Shown here: piece by piece, positions 60,704-64,000 of the stretch | Layout: every line of letters begins with the position of its first letter | Numbering within the stretch: position 1 is the stretch's first letter | NCBI RefSeq assembly: GCF_002160955.1 | Contig: NZ_NFLN01000002.1 | Coordinates: forward strand, 248,001-312,000 | Length of the DNA stretch: 64,000 bases | Origin: Gemmiger sp. An120 | GTDB taxonomy: Bacteria > Bacillota > Clostridia > Oscillospirales > Ruminococcaceae | Direction: 5' to 3' | Position numbers and translations under genes: made by a program | The notes under the pieces: generated by a model | Database searches by the model: none | Told to the model about the DNA's origin: nothing | What the model saw: only the letters and a program-made list of their open reading frames with translations

Positions 60704-61324
60704 TCAGCGCACCTCCACCACGGTAATGTCCTGCGCGGCAACTTCGCACCGCTCCAGAACGGCGTCCCGGATCTGCGCAACTTCACTCTGCCCCAGCTGG
60801 GCATTGGTGGTCATAACGGTTACGTCCACCTTGTCCTCGCCGATAAACACCACACAGTCCACAAAACCCTTGGCCTTGAGAAGCGTTTCGATCTCGTTTT
60901 CCGCGGCAATGCTGTCGATCTGGCTGGACAGCTGCGCGGTAAGATTTTCTTTCTCTTCGTCCGTCAGTTTGGCGCTTTTCAGGCTTTTCTGCAGGGTGTC
61001 CAGCGCTTCGTCCCGGGATTTGGTCCGGCTCAGGCGGGCCTGTTCAAAAAACTCCGTGCCGGTGCTCTCGGTCACGCTCACCAGCTGGGCTTCCCCATAG
61101 TTTTTATCCCCCGTAGCGGATTCCTCGCCGGCGGCGGTCTGCTCCGCTACCGGAAGCGCATCCACCACCACGGCGTCCTCCGCTGTTGCCGAGGTCTGGG
61201 CGGCGTCGGGTTCCACCGCAATATCGCCTGTGCGGGCATATTCCCAGTTCAGGTATACCGCCACCGCCAGCGCCACCGCCAGCGTGAGCACCGTGAGTTT
61301 CTGACTATGCTTTCCAGTTCTCAT
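60704..61324 (-). CDS. spoIIIAH: Stage III sporulation protein SpoIIIAH
   Basis: A 206-residue YscJ-like protein. One N-terminal membrane segment (about 11-25) is followed by a low-complexity linker and a C-terminal ring-building domain (DEALDTLQKSLKSAKLTDEEK..., then KGFVDCVVFIGEDKVDVTVMT). In sporulating relatives it sits in the mother-cell-side outer forespore membrane and pairs with SpoIIQ. ATG 61324 is preferred over ATG 61330 because GGAGG lies 8 bp before it. It ends the spoIIIA operon. Confidence 0.9.
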   Translation of the reverse strand: MRTGKHSQKLTVLTLAVALAVAVYLNWEYARTGDIAVEPDAAQTSATAEDAVVVDALPVAEQTAAGEESATGDKNYGEAQLVSVTESTGTEFFEQARLSRTKSRDEALDTLQKSLKSAKLTDEEKENLTAQLSSQIDSIAAENEIETLLKAKGFVDCVVFIGEDKVDVTVMTTNAQLGQSEVAQIRDAVLERCEVAAQDITVVEVR

Positions 61325-61338
61325 CTTCATTGCCTCCG

Positions 61339-61887
61339 TCAACTCATTTTTGCTATGCTGATCCTGTTGGTGGATACCCCCAACAGAACCGAGACCATCT
61401 CTGTGAGACGCGCCTGGACCGCCGCGTCATCTCCGCCCTGGCAAACCACCGCAACACCGCGCACCTCAGGCAGCCAGGTGGTTTCCACCAATGCCGAGTC
61501 CCCTGTGCCGTCATCCAGAATCACATGGCTCCACTCGTAGCTTTCCGCGTCGCCGCGCTTTTCGTCCAGTGCGTAGATGGTTTCCTCGCTGCTTTCCAGG
61601 GTGATCATGACCCGGGTCTCCCCCGCGCCCTCCACGCCGGAGAGCAGTTCTTCCATCCGGGAGGAGAGCCGGTCTGCGTACTCGGTCAGCTCCGCAGAAC
61701 CGGAGAAAGCCGCCGTTGCTTCACCTGTCTCGGTAGTTTTGCTGTCTCCCGGGTCAAACAGGTCAGCGAATAAAATCAGTGCCATTCCGGCCAGACCCAG
61801 GGCAAACAGCAGGCCCGGCTTCTTTACGGCGCCCGCTGCCAATCTGGCCAGCGCCTGCCGATCTATTGTGCTGTTTGTGTTTGGCAT
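61339..61887 (-). CDS. spoIIIAG: Stage III sporulation protein SpoIIIAG
   Basis: A 182-residue protein with one membrane helix (about 25-43, KPGLLFALGLAGMALILFADL) and an extracellular YscJ-like domain (YADRLSSRMEELLSGVEGAGETRVMITLESS, about 68-98, split motif, and EVRGVAVVCQGGDDAAVQARL). It forms a large ring in the feeding-tube channel. ATG 61887 (MPNTNST) lies within the 3' end of spoIIIAF (25-bp overlap). Confidence 0.92.
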   Translation of the reverse strand: MPNTNSTIDRQALARLAAGAVKKPGLLFALGLAGMALILFADLFDPGDSKTTETGEATAAFSGSAELTEYADRLSSRMEELLSGVEGAGETRVMITLESSEETIYALDEKRGDAESYEWSHVILDDGTGDSALVETTWLPEVRGVAVVCQGGDDAAVQARLTEMVSVLLGVSTNRISIAKMS

Positions 61888-62327
61888 TCCACCGTCCCCC
61901 TTTCTCCGACCCATTCCCGCAAAAGCAGCTCTGCCGCCCGGGCTTGCGCCTCGGTGGGGGCACAGGCCTGAACAGCAAGGGTCTGCGTTCCGTCAGGCAG
62001 GCCGGTCAGCCTTACCTCCACCTGTGCCTGTACGCCGCAGGATGCCAGTTCATCTGTAAAGGCATTTGCCAGTACATCTTCCGTTTTGCCATTTCCAAGC
62101 GCCTTTGTGTCATAGAGGATCTCCGGTTCGATGTCAAATTGATCTGTAATGCCAGACGGCTTTACAGACGTGTTTATCGGAGAAAGAATGGCCAATACAA
62201 TATACAGCACCGCTATATTTTTTATGACTGCGGTATGCCGGCTGGCCGGCAGCAAGACCTGGACAGCACCGGCCAGCATACACCCGGCACAGATTCCCCC
62301 CGCCCATTGGCGAAGCAGTTCATTCAT
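61863..62327 (-). CDS. spoIIIAF: Stage III sporulation protein SpoIIIAF
   Basis: A 154-residue protein with two N-terminal membrane helices (about 8-26 and 34-51; VIKNIAVLYIVLAILSP) and a soluble domain. The family length is about 200, so the domain here is short but with a complete-looking end. The ATG at 62327 (MNELLRQWAGG) overlaps the spoIIIAE stop by 4 bp; the longer frame upstream is inside spoIIIAE and rejected. Confidence 0.86.
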   Translation of the reverse strand: MNELLRQWAGGICAGCMLAGAVQVLLPASRHTAVIKNIAVLYIVLAILSPINTSVKPSGITDQFDIEPEILYDTKALGNGKTEDVLANAFTDELASCGVQAQVEVRLTGLPDGTQTLAVQACAPTEAQARAAELLLREWVGERGTVECQTQTAQ

Positions 62328-63454
62328 CCAAACAAGCCTCCTGTTCCGGTTGCAATCATCAGCGCGGTGGACAATACGACCAGCATAAAGAAAAACACCA
62401 GAAAGGACAGGCAGAGCCCCGCCCCCTCTGCCGCGCCCTCCAGCACAGCACCACTGCGGGGCAGCCCAAAGGCTTTGGCCAGCAGGCCGCCAGCCGCCAG
62501 CACCAAACGCATGACCAGGCACCTTGCGAACAGCGGCAGGAATGCCGCCGCCAGTACAGCGATGGCCGCAAACCCAAGCGAGCCTTTTACCACCCGCAAA
62601 CCGGCCAGCACGCTGGCCATGGCGTCCTGAGCCGCCGCACCCACCACCGGAATGCTGCTGCTCAGCACTGCGCCGCCCGCCCGCATGGCCAGATTATCGC
62701 TTTGGGCGGCAAGCGTGTTCTGCAGCCCCAGTACCGCGGCAAAGCCAACGGAAACACCCCGCAGCAGGCTGCGCACACAGCGGGTAAGCCCTTGGGTAGC
62801 CTCTTGCAGCGGCGGCACACCGCTGATACCGGCTGCGCTGTTCAGCGCCAGATAGGCCCGCACCAACGGCATGGCTACACTGCAGATCAGTTGGGCGGAC
62901 AGGGACGCCATGGAAAAGAACAGGCCCGTGCAGACCAGAGCCCCGGCACTTTGGCCGCAACTGACCATGACCCCGGCAAAGATGGGAAGGAAACTTGCCA
63001 GGTACAGCCGCCAGTCGGAAATCGCGGCGGATACCTGACCGACCAGTTCCAGCGTGCCGTCTGCCGACAGCAGAAAGCAGCCTGCCACCGCGATGAGTTC
63101 AATACACTGCCGCCAGCCGTCCGAAGGCGCAAAGGTAAGCGCGGCCGAAGCCAGCAAAAGCAGCGCGCCGATTTGTCCCAACAGGCGGAATGGGGCCAGG
63201 AATTCACCGGAAACGGTCTTCCACAGGGCAGCGATGAGTTCAGGCAGGGACATAGAGGAAAACTCCTCTGCGCTGATTTCCGGCTCGTCCAGATATTCCT
63301 GAATCTGGGGAGGCGTGTCCATTTCCTCAGCATATACGGCCGGGCAGAACACGATCCCCGCCGCCACAAGCAGCACCATGGCCAGCAGGCGGCAAAGCCG
63401 GAAACGCTTTCTTCTCAAAACGCCCCCTTTGTTTATTGAAGCAATCGACTCCAT
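62324..63454 (-). CDS. spoIIIAE: Stage III sporulation protein SpoIIIAE
   Basis: A 376-residue membrane protein. A signal peptide covers about 17-43 (LLAMVLLVAAGIVFCPAVYA), then an acidic segment and about seven to eight hydrophobic helices. GVSVGFAAVLGLQNTLAAQ (about 229-247) and SSIPVVGAAAQDAMASVLAG (about 263-282) are conserved in the family. It overlaps spoIIIAD by 22 bp and spoIIIAF by 4 bp. It would form the membrane base of the channel. Confidence 0.93.
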   Translation of the reverse strand: MESIASINKGGVLRRKRFRLCRLLAMVLLVAAGIVFCPAVYAEEMDTPPQIQEYLDEPEISAEEFSSMSLPELIAALWKTVSGEFLAPFRLLGQIGALLLLASAALTFAPSDGWRQCIELIAVAGCFLLSADGTLELVGQVSAAISDWRLYLASFLPIFAGVMVSCGQSAGALVCTGLFFSMASLSAQLICSVAMPLVRAYLALNSAAGISGVPPLQEATQGLTRCVRSLLRGVSVGFAAVLGLQNTLAAQSDNLAMRAGGAVLSSSIPVVGAAAQDAMASVLAGLRVVKGSLGFAAIAVLAAAFLPLFARCLVMRLVLAAGGLLAKAFGLPRSGAVLEGAAEGAGLCLSFLVFFFMLVVLSTALMIATGTGGLFG

Positions 63455-63822
63455 ACATCCACCACCCGCTGCAGCATGGGCAGGGCCGACAGCAGGATCA
63501 TGCAGCGTCCCGCCAGTTCCACCTTGGCCCCCATTGCCGTCATTCCTGCATCTTTGCAAAGGTCCTGCGCCGTTTGTGCCACCAGTGCAATGCCTGCCGC
63601 CCGGATCAGACAGATAAATTCCTCCCGCAGCAGATAAACCGAAAAGTTTTCCAGCCATTCCAACGCCTGCGCCGCATAGGGCAGCATCCAGGCCAGAAGA
63701 ACCACGGTGCCTGCCAGCGATGCCAGCAGTGCATACACCGGCGAATACGGCCGCAGCAGAACCGCCAGCACGACTGTGACGATGGCAACACCGGCTACGG
63801 CGCCTATCTGCGCGGCACTCAC
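63433..63822 (-). CDS. spoIIIAD: Stage III sporulation protein SpoIIIAD
   Basis: A 129-residue membrane protein with about four helices and the family motif FICLIRAAGIALVAQTAQDLCKDAG (split, about 69-93). Start is GTG at 63822, overlapping the spoIIIAC stop (GTGA). Length is that of the family. Confidence 0.93.
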   Translation of the reverse strand: MSAAQIGAVAGVAIVTVVLAVLLRPYSPVYALLASLAGTVVLLAWMLPYAAQALEWLENFSVYLLREEFICLIRAAGIALVAQTAQDLCKDAGMTAMGAKVELAGRCMILLSALPMLQRVVDVWSRLLQ

Positions 63823-64000
63823 AGGTTAAAGAGTGTTTTGATGGTGACAAACAGTTCGCTGATCTCCTTCACCATCATGGAAAGCACCACGATCAGCCCG
63901 GCCAGCGTGGTCATCATGGCCTGATCTTCCCGCCCGGAGCGTATCAGAAGCTGGTTCAGCACCGCCACGATAATCCCGATGGCTGCGATCTTGAATACAA
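63819..64000 (-). CDS. spoIIIAC: Stage III sporulation protein SpoIIIAC, 5' end outside window
   Basis: The last 59 codons plus the stop of a protein that is about 65 residues long in the family, so nearly complete. Reading ends ...MMVKEISELFVTIKTLFNL, with earlier FKIAAIGIIVAVLNQLLIRSGR, both typical of SpoIIIAC (two helices). The 5' end and spoIIIAA/AB are expected beyond position 64000. Confidence 0.92.
   Translation of the reverse strand, partial: VFKIAAIGIIVAVLNQLLIRSGREDQAMMTTLAGLIVVLSMMVKEISELFVTIKTLFNL

Overview
The window looks like chromosomal DNA of a GC-rich, anaerobic, low-oxygen-adapted member of the Clostridia, most likely an Oscillospiraceae/Ruminococcaceae gut bacterium (Faecalibacterium, Gemmiger or Subdoligranulum type). 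The reasons are a Firmicutes gene repertoire and order (spoIIIA operon followed by asp23, nusB, xseA, xseB, ispA, dxs, tlyA, nadK, argR, recN), a T-box before alaS, a CIRCE operator, a glycyl radical enzyme with its activase, Shine-Dalgarno sequences of AGGAGG type, and consensus sigma-A promoters with 17-bp spacers. The genus is inference. No insertion sequence, prophage, integrase or CRISPR array was seen.

Layout. 1-4.1 kb: the end of a DUF3737-like gene, a flavodoxin-type reductase, tRNA-Leu(UAA), a DUF6311-like membrane protein and an RluA-type pseudouridine synthase. 4.1-15 kb (all minus strand): radA, a penicillin-binding protein, T-box-alaS, a HIT protein, a phosphoribosyltransferase, comEC, holA and rnmV. 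15-18 kb: an ABC importer of the TrpXYZ type. 18-20.3 kb: an AraC regulator divergent from a uroporphyrinogen-decarboxylase-like protein. 20.3-22.6 kb: a two-gene ABC exporter, then lysA. 24.4-27.1 kb: a tight plus-strand trio of glycosyltransferase, permuted papain-like protein and lipid-flippase-like membrane protein.

27.1-33.1 kb: deoC, a hypothetical gene, a D,D-carboxypeptidase, then an operon of SCP2-like protein, iron alcohol dehydrogenase and aldehyde dehydrogenase. 33.2-35.1 kb: a YtrA-type GntR regulator with an ABC exporter. 35.2-37.2 kb: htpG under CIRCE. 37.3-47.4 kb: a nucleoside uptake and salvage region (deoA, nupQ, nupP, nupO, yjjW, yjjI, BMP lipoprotein, cdd, deoD), in which the glycyl radical pair YjjI/YjjW sits inside the nucleoside transporter genes. 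47.4-59.7 kb: a tyrosine-type phosphatase, class III fructose-bisphosphatase and the conserved recN-to-xseA block with a TsaD-like paralogue. 59.7-64 kb: nusB, asp23 and spoIIIAH to spoIIIAC, the last cut by the window end.

How it works together: BMP-NupOPQ would import nucleosides; DeoD, DeoA and Cdd would release bases and (deoxy)ribose-1-phosphate; DeoC would split deoxyribose-5-phosphate into glyceraldehyde-3-phosphate and acetaldehyde. The nearby alcohol and aldehyde dehydrogenases and the uncharacterised YjjI radical enzyme are candidates for the onward step. That link is inference from position. YjjI/YjjW is the best candidate here for an undescribed metabolic activity.
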